From positions 930,001-994,000 of the forward strand of contig CAVSBZ010000007.1 in NCBI GenBank assembly GCA_963726315.1: 64,000 bases of DNA, in the 5' to 3' direction. Both the position numbers and the translations under genes were made by a program. The notes beneath the pieces are model-generated. The model was not told the DNA's origin. It saw only the letters and a list, made by a program, of their open reading frames with translations, and searched no databases. Source of the stretch: FEB-25 sp963726315. GTDB taxonomy: Bacteria; Chloroflexota; Anaerolineae; Anaerolineales; UBA4823. Below, one piece after another: positions 1-8,328 of this stretch (within the stretch, counting starts at the first letter, position 1; the number at the start of each line of letters is the position of its first letter).

Positions 1-2
1 TT

Positions 3-353
3 CAGGGTCAGCTGGATGCCATCAACCAGGCAATTAAGTCTGCTTCGGTGAGCCCGGATTTCTGGTTATGGTTTTATCTGGTTTTTACGGTCAGCAGCAC
101 CATGATGCCCTCCGCATCCGACCGGCGAGCCTGGACTTCATTAACTATGATCTTACTCGGCCTTCTGATCATTATCCTGTTGATCGGTATTGGACCCTGG
201 CTGCTCACCAACTTCGGGAAGGTATTCTTGACCGCAATGAATTCCATCACCCTGGTTTTCGGCATCACAGTCTTGATCCACATTATCATACTCCCGCCGG
301 CTTATCTGGTTCGGAAAATAATCTCACGAATCACGGGTCTTCAAGTGGTATGA
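3..353 (+). CDS. Conserved membrane protein, C-terminal part (5' truncated by window)
   Basis: The frame is open from the first bases of the window through a GTG at 48, so the gene starts upstream and only its C-terminal ~116 residues are seen. They contain hydrophobic segments around FWLWFYLVFTV, a longer one around ILLGLLIIILLIGIG and a third around ITLVFGITVLIHIIIL, so this part is an integral membrane domain with two to three helices. The motif STMMPSASDRRAW lies between the first two helices. I do not recognise the family with certainty and assign no function. The GTG at 48 is not taken as the start because upstream codons read as ordinary protein. Confidence 0.6.
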   Translation, partial: QGQLDAINQAIKSASVSPDFWLWFYLVFTVSSTMMPSASDRRAWTSLTMILLGLLIIILLIGIGPWLLTNFGKVFLTAMNSITLVFGITVLIHIIILPPAYLVRKIISRITGLQVV

Positions 354-485
354 TTACAGATTGTTTTATAATAGTGAGAGTGGCATTTAATTTACCTACC
401 AGAACACATGTTGCACCGGTTATTATTATTGTTTGAAACGCTATTTACTTGTTATATAAGATTTCGCGGGAGCAAATAAACATAA

Positions 486-998
486 ATGGGAGAGCACTGG
501 TACGCTTTAAGAAGTAAACCGCAAAAAGAAGAGGTAGTTTCGAAACAGGTACGTGACCGTGGATTTGAAGTTTTCTACCCGCGTTTACGGGTCAACCCGG
601 TGAACCCAAGGTCGCGTAAATACAAGTCATATTTTCCGGGATACCTTTTCGTTAGAGCGGATATCGATGAAGTTGGTTTGTCCGCTTTCCAATGGATCCC
701 GCACACACATGGTTTAATATGTTTTGGGGGAGAACCTTCATTGGTGCCAGACAATTTGATCAACGCCATCATGCGCCGGGTGAAGGAGATTTCGGATGCG
801 GGTGGGGAAGTATTTGACGATCTTCATAAAGGTGATGTAGTACGGATCGGGTTTGGACCATTTGAGGGCTATGAAGCGATCTTTGACACACGCCTGCCTG
901 GGACTGAACGTGTGAGGGTGCTGCTGCAATTTTTAAGCGACCGTTATGTGCCAATCGAGCTGGAGGCTGGTCAGCTCCTCCCGAAAAAACAATCCTAA
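486..998 (+). CDS. NusG-like specialised transcription antiterminator (RfaH/LoaP-type paralogue)
   Basis: 170 residues with the two-domain NusG layout. The N-terminal NGN domain begins with the typical WYALRSKPQKEE and contains FPGYLFVRAD. A C-terminal KOW domain of about 55 residues contains KGDVVRIGFGPFEGYEA. NusG proteins bind RNA polymerase at the clamp and change pausing or termination. Paralogues such as RfaH, UpxY and LoaP act on particular long operons. Housekeeping nusG normally lies next to secE and rplK, which are absent here, so a specialised paralogue is more likely (inference). A GGGAG about ten bases before the ATG is the probable ribosome site. The operon it serves cannot be named from the window. 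Confidence 0.85.
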   Translation: MGEHWYALRSKPQKEEVVSKQVRDRGFEVFYPRLRVNPVNPRSRKYKSYFPGYLFVRADIDEVGLSAFQWIPHTHGLICFGGEPSLVPDNLINAIMRRVKEISDAGGEVFDDLHKGDVVRIGFGPFEGYEAIFDTRLPGTERVRVLLQFLSDRYVPIELEAGQLLPKKQS

Positions 999-1170
999 TA
1001 ATTTTATGATAACTATACCAAGCAAAGGTAACAAACCGAGCCGGTACAAAGATTAAAATGAGTGATAAGCATTAGATTTATAAATCATCTGGATAAGAAA
1101 TTGTTGCAAGTCAACATACCCAACGTTTGTTCCAGAATTAGCAAGGAATCTAAAAGTAAGATATTGAATT

Positions 1171-1647
1171 ATGCCTAATATACTAATAGTTTGTACAGCC
1201 AACATCTGCCGTTCGCCTATGGGAGAGGCAATCTTAAAAAAACTGGTCTCGGAGCGAGATGATGCGGATCAATGGCACATCGAATCTGCGGGAACCTGGG
1301 CGATTGAGGGAAGAGACCCTGCTTTCTTATCAAAATACGTTATGGAACTAATGGGTATGGACATCAGCACCCACCAGTCACAACCAATCAACCTGAGGAT
1401 GCTGCAAAATTTTGATCTGATCCTCACCATGGAGAAGGAACAGAAGAGATTCCTGAAAACCCAGTACGTCGATTTTAACAACCGGATATTTATGCTTAGC
1501 GAGATGGTTGATGAAGAGAAGGACATACCAGATCCGATTGGTGGAGAGCTGGTGCATTATCAGGAAATTGCCAAGCTGTTGGAGCACATCCTTTCTGATG
1601 GACTAGAACGAATTAACCGACTTGCGATTGAGAAGCACGAGATTTAA
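1171..1647 (+). CDS. Low-molecular-weight protein tyrosine phosphatase
   Basis: 158 residues, the usual size for the family. The N-terminus carries the P-loop signature C-x5-R (CTANICRS, nucleophile Cys8 and Arg14), followed by SPMGEA. The general acid Asp lies in the conserved DPIGG segment near residue 124. Such enzymes hydrolyse phosphotyrosine through a cysteinyl-phosphate intermediate. Bacterial members often act on tyrosine kinases of polysaccharide export or on protein arginine phosphate. The gene follows the NusG-like gene by 172 bases in the same direction, a pairing often seen in exopolysaccharide regions, but no polysaccharide genes are visible here. The substrate is unknown. Confidence 0.9.
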   Translation: MPNILIVCTANICRSPMGEAILKKLVSERDDADQWHIESAGTWAIEGRDPAFLSKYVMELMGMDISTHQSQPINLRMLQNFDLILTMEKEQKRFLKTQYVDFNNRIFMLSEMVDEEKDIPDPIGGELVHYQEIAKLLEHILSDGLERINRLAIEKHEI

Positions 1648-1804
1648 GTAAGTCCATTATTTGAAATATTCAACTTGTGAAGCGTTTATCCTTTTTTTAA
1701 CCAAAGTAATTTTCAAATCAAGTACGGGCACTCTTGATCGGTAGATAGAAATTCATAAAAATATTGGATATCTTTCACTTTTATAATTCACAACAAACTT
1801 GGCG

Positions 1805-1857
1805 TGATATACTCCAAGCAACTATTTTCGATAGATGGGGTTCTCTTCTATGAGAAC
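1805..1857 (+). promoter_or_regulatory. Extended -10 promoter and leader hairpin before the sigma factor gene
   Basis: A TGaTATACT at 1805-1813 fits an extended -10 element without a good -35. It is followed by a hairpin, GTTCTC (1840-1845), loop of six, GAGAAC (1852-1857), ending 23 bases before the TTG start of the sigma gene. The hairpin lies just upstream of the ribosome site and could affect translation. Assignment is from sequence only. Confidence 0.4.
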
Positions 1858-1880
1858 TCCCGCCTGTAAAGAGTGATTGG

Positions 1881-2450
1881 TTGATAAATACTGCGAATGA
1901 GATAAACCTCGACCAGGCAATACAGGGAGATCATGAAGCATTCGGCTTGCTCTATGAGCAATACGTCGAACGGATCTTTAACTACGTCTATTACCGCACT
2001 GGTAACCAACACGACGCCGAAGATTTAACCGCCAAGGTATTTTTTCGGGCAATGCGCCGGCTTCCAGATTACGAAGAGAGAGGTCTGCCTGTTTCTGCCT
2101 GGCTTTATCGCATAGCACATAACCTTGTGGCTAATTGGCACCGTGACCGTGGCAGACGCCCTGAGATCTCATTAGATGAAGGGTACGCATCAATACCACA
2201 TTCTGAACACCCTGAAGTGACCTTGCTTCATTTGGAGGAACAGAGCAATTTACTACGGATTATCCAGGACTTACCCGCAGAACGGCAGCAGTTGATCATC
2301 CTCAAATTTGTCGAGCATTTATCTAATGCTGAAATTGGTCAAATCATGGGAAGAACTGAAGGTGCAGTAAAAAGCTTATATCACCGGACACTACTCTCTC
2401 TGCGGGTTGAAATGGATACAGTATCTGACGGTGATGAGTTGGAAAACTAA
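1881..2450 (+). CDS. RNA polymerase sigma factor, sigma-70/ECF family
   Basis: 189 residues. Region 2 spans roughly residues 22-90 (FGLLYEQYVERIFNYVYYRTG, then DAEDLTAKVFFRAMR and WLYRIAHNLVANWHRD, covering core binding and -10 recognition). Region 4 spans about 130-180, with LPAERQQLIILKFVEHLSNAEIG and a helix-turn-helix GRTEGAVKSLYHRTL. This is the two-domain layout of extracytoplasmic-function factors. The start is a TTG at 1881 with AAAGAG just upstream; an earlier GTG at 1874 runs into a stop. DegV and a small membrane protein follow within 12 and 16 bases. No standard zinc-binding anti-sigma factor is encoded next to it, so how it is controlled is open. Confidence 0.92.
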   Translation: MINTANEINLDQAIQGDHEAFGLLYEQYVERIFNYVYYRTGNQHDAEDLTAKVFFRAMRRLPDYEERGLPVSAWLYRIAHNLVANWHRDRGRRPEISLDEGYASIPHSEHPEVTLLHLEEQSNLLRIIQDLPAERQQLIILKFVEHLSNAEIGQIMGRTEGAVKSLYHRTLLSLRVEMDTVSDGDELEN

Positions 2451-2461
2451 GGAAGTTATTA

Positions 2462-3305
2462 ATGTTGAAAATTGTTATGGATAGCGCGTGTGAGATCCCT
2501 GAAGAATGGCAATCCGAATTTGATGTTGCAGTAATCCCAATCAATATCCAGTTCGGGAATCAAACCTTCCAACAGGGTATTGACATGAGCAATGATGATT
2601 TTTATCACCTGGCGGAATCAACCGGCATCATTCCCAAGACCTCGCAACCTACTCCACAGCAATTCGTGGAGTTTTATAAGCGGATAGCCAGGGCAGGTGA
2701 TACGATCTTATCCCTGCATGTGACAAGCAAGCTATCCGGCACATTTTAATTCTGCAATACTAGCAGCTCAAGAACTACACAATAAACTAAACATAATCCC
2801 TTTTGACTCAGGCGCGGGATCTGCAGCTGTAGGATTCATGTGTAAAGAAGCACGCCTGCTCGACAGGAGTGGAGTTACTATTCAAGCAATCCTATCAAGG
2901 CTGGAAATAATTCGTCAAAATGTAAATATTGTCCTCACCCTTGACTCACTCGAATATGCACGGAGAAGCGGGCGGGTGAAGGCACTCCAAGCCGCATTGG
3001 CAGCTTTGATCAATATAAAACCCATCATTATCTTAAAAGATGGCATGTTGGATATGAGGGAGAAGGTGCGTACCCGTCAACGGGCAGTCGACCGGGTATT
3101 GGAGATCGTCCACCAACGGGTGGATGACCATCTGGTGAATGTTGCTGTGGTCCATTCACAATCACTTGAAGCAGCCAGGCTGCTAATGCAGAAAGTAAAT
3201 AAAACATTACACGTCAATGAGGCGATCATATCTGATCTGTCAGTCGGCGTCGCAGCAAACCTAGGACCAGGAACGATAGGTATTGTCGCCTACCCTGTAA
3301 TGTAA
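2462..3305 (+). pseudogene. DegV family fatty-acid-binding protein, interrupted by a one-base frameshift
   Basis: Two abutting frames make one DegV protein of about 280 residues. The first (2462-2749) starts MLKIVMDSACEIPEEW and carries the KTSQPTPQQF and LSLHVTSKLSGTF motifs. The second resumes exactly there as NSAILAAQELHNKL and continues through DSLEYARRSGRV to GPGTIGIVAYPVM. The break is in a TTTT run at 2744-2747: with TTT the frame is continuous. DegV/FakB proteins bind fatty acids and deliver them to FakA kinase. The gene is either recently inactivated, mis-sequenced in a homopolymer, or translated by slippage. It overlaps no neighbour and lies 11 bases after the sigma gene. Confidence 0.88.
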
Positions 3306-3320
3306 TTTGTCAGAGGTAAA

Positions 3321-3656
3321 ATGTTCAATTTTAAAAGACTTAAGCCAAAACGGATAAAACGAGATTTGATGGATATCGAATCAATTCTGCAATCGAGCCT
3401 TAAGCCTGTTTCACCCCGTCCGGAATTTATTCAAAATCTACATAAAGGGCTGATGGAGTATTCATTCCCTCAGCTGGAAACATCCGAATTTGACCTAAAG
3501 AAACCACTTTTATTCGGTCTCGTGGGATTAATAAGCATGGTATTCGTGGTTTCATTATGGGTGCGATTACTGTTGGTGGTATTCACCACATTGGGTATGA
3601 TTCAATCTTCAAAAAGGAAAAAGGCAGCTAGCCAATCTCTGGTTCACTCCAGGTGA
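3321..3656 (+). CDS. Small membrane protein, possibly sigma-associated
   Basis: 111 residues: a basic, cytoplasmic-looking N-terminal half containing LKPVSPRPEFIQNLHKGLM, then a hydrophobic stretch of about 35 residues (LLFGLVGLISMVFVV followed by VRLLLVVFTTLG) that could form one or two helices, then a basic tail. The PxSPRPEF segment resembles the start of small membrane proteins found after ECF sigma genes in related bacteria (recollection of family pattern, not checked). Co-transcription with the sigma factor and DegV is suggested by the 15-base gap. A role as membrane regulator of the sigma factor is a guess. Confidence 0.6.
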   Translation: MFNFKRLKPKRIKRDLMDIESILQSSLKPVSPRPEFIQNLHKGLMEYSFPQLETSEFDLKKPLLFGLVGLISMVFVVSLWVRLLLVVFTTLGMIQSSKRKKAASQSLVHSR

Positions 3657-3670
3657 TGCATAAAAACCTG

Positions 3671-3714
3671 AAGTGCTATTCCAGCCGTTATTGCAGAGTG
3701 ACGGCTTCACTTTT
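3671..3714 (+). terminator. Intrinsic terminator after the sigma-DegV operon
   Basis: AGCCGT (3683-3688) pairs with ACGGCT (3701-3706), with a possible outer AAGTG/CACTT extension, followed by TTTTATTATT. It lies between two converging genes and ends the plus-strand operon. Confidence 0.6.
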
Positions 3715-3718
3715 ATTA

Positions 3719-4495
3719 TTAGGATGAGTCCTCAGTGCGAAAGCCAGGGGTGAGATATTGGATTTTCTTATACGGCTTTATTTGATCAGCGACACTATCC
3801 TTCATGATATTTCCCGAGATATGCATCAAGGTATCGCTAAAATCAATATCGATACCCATACTTGCCAGGCATGGGTAATGATGGTGTGCCAAACCCGCTT
3901 CATATTCTGCATCATCAACAGACACACCTACTAATTTCTCGGCAACATATCTTGCGCAGCCACAAACTGCATCACGTGTGACTTCGACCGATATTATCGT
4001 GCGACTTTGCGGATCTACAACCATAGAGAATTCCGGCTTACCAAAGTAGTGGGCAAACTCTGAGATCAACTCACTTTTATACTCGAGACGCTGTCGCCGC
4101 GTGACTCCATAGTCTGTTTCGGTTAATGAGCACAGAGGCTTCGGGGTAGCACAGGCAACATCCATTGCTTCCAACCAACCACGTAGCTGGCGCGCTAAAC
4201 CGCGTGGCAAGCTATTTTCGTTGTCCACGGCCGCGATCACCGCTTTTGCTCCAGTTATTTTTGCGATATCCGGGATCAATTCGGCGACAGCTTTATGTTC
4301 AGCGAAAGATAGGATGAGGTCCGCGGGTGGGAGAGTGGCGGGGATAAACTCTTCAGGATAATCAATCACCATGGGGAAAAACACCGGAGCTCTCCATTGG
4401 TTGATTACCCAATGGGATGGGGCGAATTGGGTGATATTGTTCAGGTGCCTGACCCCGTAATCGCTATTGATGATAGCTAATACGCGCATAGTCAA
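3719..4495 (-). CDS. DUF166 family protein
   Basis: 258 residues. It has the features I associate with DUF166: an N-terminal RVLAIINSDYGVRHL, a middle AVIAAVDNENSLPRGL, and C-terminal cysteine motifs CATPKPLC, RDAVCGCARYVAEKL and HHHYPCLASM. The family is best known from methanogens and some anaerobic bacteria. It has been loosely described as thymidylate synthase-like, but no activity is established to my knowledge. The several conserved cysteines suggest metal or iron-sulfur binding (inference). The start overlaps the stop of the upstream gene by four bases (ATGA), so the two are translationally coupled. Confidence 0.75.
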   Translation of the reverse strand: MTMRVLAIINSDYGVRHLNNITQFAPSHWVINQWRAPVFFPMVIDYPEEFIPATLPPADLILSFAEHKAVAELIPDIAKITGAKAVIAAVDNENSLPRGLARQLRGWLEAMDVACATPKPLCSLTETDYGVTRRQRLEYKSELISEFAHYFGKPEFSMVVDPQSRTIISVEVTRDAVCGCARYVAEKLVGVSVDDAEYEAGLAHHHYPCLASMGIDIDFSDTLMHISGNIMKDSVADQIKPYKKIQYLTPGFRTEDSS

Positions 4496-4830
4496 TTGAT
4501 ATAATCATTCAATAAGGTTTTTTCGAGCCACATCGCTTCATCGATCAAGTCTGCATCGAGTGGTAATTTATGATCTGGGTTCACCTTCAATAGGAAATGA
4601 TTGGCAATCTCCTTATACTTCTGGTCAAGCTCTGGCAAGTCTGCAAACTTCGCAATGCGATCATATGCCCGGTGGGTCAGGTTGGTATATCCCTGGCGAA
4701 GTAGATATTCGCCGATGATGATGCCAGCAGCGCGGCGGGCACACACACGTGCCATGCCTTCATTTCCGTTCGAGCGTGCTGATAAGGCGTGCTCAATTTC
4801 ATGTTGATATTCAACCTTCCAGGACGCCAT
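4492..4830 (-). CDS. Small helical protein, HEPN-like, coupled to DUF166
   Basis: About 112 residues, predicted almost wholly helical, with WKVEYQHEIEHALSAR and GMARVCARRAAGIIIGEYL. The arginine-rich CARRAAG segment and overall helical layout recall HEPN-type proteins, but the diagnostic RNase motif is not evident, so this is a tentative resemblance. An ATG at 4830 is preferred over a GTG at 4839; neither has a clear Shine-Dalgarno sequence. It overlaps the following DUF166 gene by four bases. It is divergent from the patatin gene, with only about 60 bases between the two starts. Confidence 0.6.
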   Translation of the reverse strand: MASWKVEYQHEIEHALSARSNGNEGMARVCARRAAGIIIGEYLLRQGYTNLTHRAYDRIAKFADLPELDQKYKEIANHFLLKVNPDHKLPLDADLIDEAMWLEKTLLNDYIN

Positions 4831-4891
4831 AGAAATCACGCACAGATTTTACCATTCCTTGACCGCATCATCCTCACTGGATACAATGATA

Positions 4892-5803
4892 ATGATGAAT
4901 ATTACATTAGCGTTGAGTGGTGGTGGAGTGAAAGGATTCGCCCACATTGGAGCCTTACGAGTTTTAGAACAGGAAGGTTTTCATATCCGAGGCCTGGCTG
5001 GGACAAGTGCGGGAGGATTGATAGGGTCCTTATACGCCATAGGTTACTCGCCAGACGAGATGGAAGCGCGTCTACAGAATATTGACCAAGGGAACCTTTT
5101 TTCGCACATGCATGGGGATGGCCCAGCCTTATTAGGATTTGGTGGTGTGACTGCGATTTTAAATGAGCTTCTTGGTAAGCACAAATTTGATGATTTACGG
5201 ATCCCATTGGCAGTAACAGCCACCGATCTGACGACTGGATTACCGGTGGTGATTAAGAAAGGCAGATTAGTGGACGCAGTTTTAGCGACGAGCGCGGTAC
5301 CCGGTGTATTCCCGGCAAGGAAGCTGGACGGGCACCTACTTGTGGATGGGGGAATCTTGAATCCTGTGCCTGTGGCTGAAGCCCGTGCACTTTATCCCAA
5401 TGCACCTGTTGTCGCAGTGATATTGTCGCCTCCTTTAGGCTGGCAGCTAGAGTCGAAGAACGATACATTACCAGCTGTGCCTCAGATGATGACAAACTTT
5501 CCCCTGGTATATCGGCTGGCTGGGAGGTTGCGCCTGGCCCAGGCATTCAACCTGTTCCTCCAATCCATGGACCTGGCTGGATTAATGCTGCTGGACAAAC
5601 AACTGAAGCTGGAAAAACCTGAAGTGATTATCCGCCCAAAATTAGGCCGCATGGGGATTGTAGATAAGGTGGATATACTGGAGGTGATCAAATCTGGTGA
5701 GCTGGCAACTAAAGCGGCATTACCAGAGATCCATATAGTAATGGGCTGGAAATTTAGATTTTCGCAAAAAATTGGGCGAATTTTCCCCATTGATCGGGGA
5801 TAG
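4892..5803 (+). CDS. Patatin-like phospholipase
   Basis: About 303 residues. The patatin fold is marked by the oxyanion-hole motif ALSGGGVKGFAHIGAL, the nucleophile elbow GTSAGG (catalytic Ser), and the catalytic Asp in VDGG near residue 165. Patatin-like enzymes are Ser-Asp dyad lipid acyl hydrolases. Here there is no signal peptide, so a cytoplasmic or membrane-surface role is likely. Several in-frame ATGs cluster at 4886, 4892 and 4895. These fit the family N-terminus better than a TTG at 4859. A small membrane protein and an esterase follow within six bases each, suggesting a lipid-related operon. Confidence 0.9.
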   Translation: MMNITLALSGGGVKGFAHIGALRVLEQEGFHIRGLAGTSAGGLIGSLYAIGYSPDEMEARLQNIDQGNLFSHMHGDGPALLGFGGVTAILNELLGKHKFDDLRIPLAVTATDLTTGLPVVIKKGRLVDAVLATSAVPGVFPARKLDGHLLVDGGILNPVPVAEARALYPNAPVVAVILSPPLGWQLESKNDTLPAVPQMMTNFPLVYRLAGRLRLAQAFNLFLQSMDLAGLMLLDKQLKLEKPEVIIRPKLGRMGIVDKVDILEVIKSGELATKAALPEIHIVMGWKFRFSQKIGRIFPIDRG

Positions 5804-5807
5804 ATTT

Positions 5808-6035
5808 ATGACACGCGACCTTCGCAGATATGCGAGACAGACAAATATCCGATTAATAGCCGGCTTCATCCTGCTGCTATTTATTGTTGGTGATGGTTTG
5901 ATCTATGTATTCTTTGGAAAGTATGCAGCTTTGATGGGGCTACTCTGCCTCGCTGGAATCGCCCTTCCACTCACATTGATCCTTTTTGCATTATGGATCA
6001 TTGATTGGGTGGCCAAACAAAGTCATTCTGGTTGA
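5808..6035 (+). CDS. Small two-helix membrane protein
   Basis: 75 residues starting MTRDLRRYARQTN at an ATG five bases after the patatin stop. It has a basic N-terminus, then two hydrophobic helices (LIAGFILLLFIVGDGLIYVFF and ALMGLLCLAGIALPLTLILF). No family recognised. Tight spacing on both sides places it in the same transcript as the patatin and esterase genes. Confidence 0.65.
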   Translation: MTRDLRRYARQTNIRLIAGFILLLFIVGDGLIYVFFGKYAALMGLLCLAGIALPLTLILFALWIIDWVAKQSHSG

Positions 6036-6040
6036 CAAAT

Positions 6041-6697
6041 ATGGCTGCAGAAGACGGAATAATCTCGATCAATGGCTGGGTAGTGCGGATTCACAGACCG
6101 GATGGGATTGGACCATTCTCGGTACTATTAATGCTGCACGGCTGGACGGGAGATGAGAACTCGATGTGGGTATTTTCACCACGGCTGCCAAAGAATACCT
6201 TGATAGTTGCCCCCAGGGGTTTATACAGCACGCACTCCAGTGGATACAGCTGGCATCCAGACTTGTCCAGACCCTGGCCATGGATCGATGATTTTCAGCC
6301 AGCTGTTGAAAAAATATTTACTACGATATCCAGCAACAATTTCCCTGACGGAGATTTTTCGCAGCTGCACCTGATTGGGTTTAGCCAGGGGACCGCATTA
6401 GCTTACGCGATGGCCATCACCAACCCCGTACGAATCACATCGGTTGCAGGATTATCAGGGTTTCTTCCAGATGGTTTATCTTCCTGGTTAAAAACGGAAC
6501 GATTAAAAGGAATGCCTATTTTCATCGCCCATGGAACGGAAGATGAGCTCGTGCCAGTCGACAAAGCAAGGGTGAGTGCTGACCTATTAGAGGACTCCGG
6601 GGCCACCGTTACTTATTGTGAAGATAAAGTAGGACATAAATTAAGCGCAAAATGCTTCCGTGGTTTGGAAGCATTTTATCAACAAGTGAATTGCTAA
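6041..6697 (+). CDS. Alpha/beta hydrolase, phospholipase/carboxylesterase family
   Basis: 218 residues. The oxyanion motif LMLHGWTGDE precedes the nucleophile elbow GFSQG (Ser). The Asp is in HGTEDELVPV and the His in GHK near the C-terminus, giving the Ser-Asp-His triad of the carboxylesterase/thioesterase group. No signal peptide, so it acts in the cytoplasm on small esters or acyl groups; the substrate is not predictable. The start at 6041 lies five bases after the previous stop. A longer in-frame start at 6005 would overlap the upstream gene and is less likely. The gene converges on the CooC gene with 14 bases between stops. Confidence 0.85.
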   Translation: MAAEDGIISINGWVVRIHRPDGIGPFSVLLMLHGWTGDENSMWVFSPRLPKNTLIVAPRGLYSTHSSGYSWHPDLSRPWPWIDDFQPAVEKIFTTISSNNFPDGDFSQLHLIGFSQGTALAYAMAITNPVRITSVAGLSGFLPDGLSSWLKTERLKGMPIFIAHGTEDELVPVDKARVSADLLEDSGATVTYCEDKVGHKLSAKCFRGLEAFYQQVNC

Positions 6698-6711
6698 TCA
6701 ATCGGGGTAGA

Positions 6712-7497
6712 TTACAAAATCGATCCCAACATCCCTGCCACCGACTGATAAACCGGTAAGTCATTTCCCAGCTCAACCAGCGGCTTCCCACTAAATTCAA
6801 AATTGACCAATTCTTCATCCGCCGGTACCGTTCCCAGTAACGGGATATCCAGCTTATCTATTTCAGCGGCCAATGCTGAGGGGAGCGCTCCGGGGAGGCG
6901 GTTTATGATCAGGTAGGCGTGCTCGATGCGAATATCCAGCTCATTACGGAATGAAGATATTCGCTCTGCAGCGACAATTCCGCGCTGAGTTGGATCACTG
7001 ACGATGAATAAATGCTGTACATCGCGGGTGGTTCGCCGGCTTAAATGTTCCATACCAGCTTCATTATCAATCACAATATAGCGGTAGTTTTTACTGATTG
7101 AATCAATCACTTCGCGCAGGTTATGGTTGACTGCACAATAACACCCTGCCCCTTCAGACCGACCCATGGCGATCAGATCAAATGCTTCTCCTTCAGCGAG
7201 GGATGCCCTTATCTTATGATCCAGGTAATCATGTTTGGATACTCCACCGGGAAGTCCGCCCATGGCTGCACCACCGCTCACTAATGATGTCTTTACCTGA
7301 GCGAGCATATCCTCGCGAATATCTCCCACCGTCCAATCGAGGTCCAAACCCAACACCATGTTCAAATTGCTGGATGGATCTGCATCGATTGCCAGGACCG
7401 GACCAGGTTTGTTCTGGACCAAGTATTTAATCACCATCCCAGCAATGGTGGTTTTCCCTACCCCACCTTTACCGGCAAGTGCGATAGTGATGCTCAT
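6712..7497 (-). CDS. cooC: CooC-type nickel-insertion ATPase for CODH/ACS (AcsF-like)
   Basis: 261 residues of the MinD/CooC P-loop family. It has a deviant Walker A (AGKGGVGKTT, residues 8-17) and a Walker B-like DADPSSNLN. The CooC signature Cys-x-Cys (GCYC, Cys119 and Cys121) binds Ni or Zn at the dimer interface. CooC/AcsF proteins use ATP to load nickel into carbon monoxide dehydrogenase or acetyl-CoA synthase. It is the last gene of the long minus-strand cluster, and its start overlaps the stop of a second CooC gene by four bases. Two copies suggest separate service of the CODH C-cluster and the ACS A-cluster (inference). Confidence 0.9.
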   Translation of the reverse strand: MSITIALAGKGGVGKTTIAGMVIKYLVQNKPGPVLAIDADPSSNLNMVLGLDLDWTVGDIREDMLAQVKTSLVSGGAAMGGLPGGVSKHDYLDHKIRASLAEGEAFDLIAMGRSEGAGCYCAVNHNLREVIDSISKNYRYIVIDNEAGMEHLSRRTTRDVQHLFIVSDPTQRGIVAAERISSFRNELDIRIEHAYLIINRLPGALPSALAAEIDKLDIPLLGTVPADEELVNFEFSGKPLVELGNDLPVYQSVAGMLGSIL

Positions 7498-8285
7498 TCA
7501 ACCACACCTTTCACTAAAACTTCATCCAGCTCCTTGGTCATTAATTCACATGCCTGGCGTAAAGCGGGAACGTGCTCGTAGACCGGGATTCCCAATCTGT
7601 CTGCCTCCTGGACACTTAGGTCTGCGGGCAAAATTCCCAATAATGGCAGTCCGGGTGTTTCGGTTTCGAGGAACAACCTTTCTTCCTCATTGCGGACTTT
7701 GTTCCCCACAAGCCAACAACGGGAAAGCCCGATATCGTTCGCCAGTTGCTTGATCTGGCTGGCTGTCCCCAGGCTGCGCCGGGTAGGTTCAACCACGATC
7801 AGCATGGCATCCACAAAATCCACAGTTGCTCTTCCAAGATGTTCCACCCCGGCATACATATCCAGGATCAGCACTTCATCCTTGCGGAAAAGCAGGTGGG
7901 TGAAAAGCGTCTTCAGCATGGCTGCCTCAGGGCAGATACATCCTGAACCACCCATATCCACCGAACCCATTTCAAGCAAGCGCACGCCTCTGTGCACCAC
8001 GCTGAAACGTTCTGGGATATCATCCACGCGTGGATTCAATGTAAAAAATCCGCCGATTGTGCCGGGTTTGGCACCGGTACGCTCTTCAATCAGCTCATCC
8101 ATCTCGGCGATGGGATGCAGCTGAGCACGTAGCTCAGATGGAAAACCCAACGCACCAGCCAGGCACGGAGATGGATCACCATCTGCCACAAGTACCTGGC
8201 GTCCGGCATCTGCATAGACTTGAGCAAGTAAAGCTGCCAGGGTCGTCTTACCAACTCCCCCTTTACCACTAATTGCAAGTTTCAT
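7494..8285 (-). CDS. cooC: Second CooC-type nickel-insertion ATPase
   Basis: 263 residues with P-loop SGKGGVGKTT at the N-terminus, DGDPSPCLAGAL as the switch region and the CooC Cys-x-Cys pair as GCIC (Cys116, Cys118). It is clearly related to, but diverged from, the next gene, so this is not a recent duplication. It includes a longer linker (DELIEERTGAKPGTIGGFF) typical of the CODH-associated CooC type. Coupled to the downstream copy by an ATGA overlap. Which of the two matures CODH and which ACS cannot be decided from sequence alone. Confidence 0.9.
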   Translation of the reverse strand: MKLAISGKGGVGKTTLAALLAQVYADAGRQVLVADGDPSPCLAGALGFPSELRAQLHPIAEMDELIEERTGAKPGTIGGFFTLNPRVDDIPERFSVVHRGVRLLEMGSVDMGGSGCICPEAAMLKTLFTHLLFRKDEVLILDMYAGVEHLGRATVDFVDAMLIVVEPTRRSLGTASQIKQLANDIGLSRCWLVGNKVRNEEERLFLETETPGLPLLGILPADLSVQEADRLGIPVYEHVPALRQACELMTKELDEVLVKGVVE

Positions 8286-8328
8286 GTTCTCACCATTATT
8301 AAATAAAGTGCCGAGAATTATAACCTAT

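Noticed and set aside
466..478. ops-like element (CGCGGGAGC) before the NusG-like gene
   Set aside because: It differs from the known ops sequence at a key base and coincides with the gene's own ribosome site.
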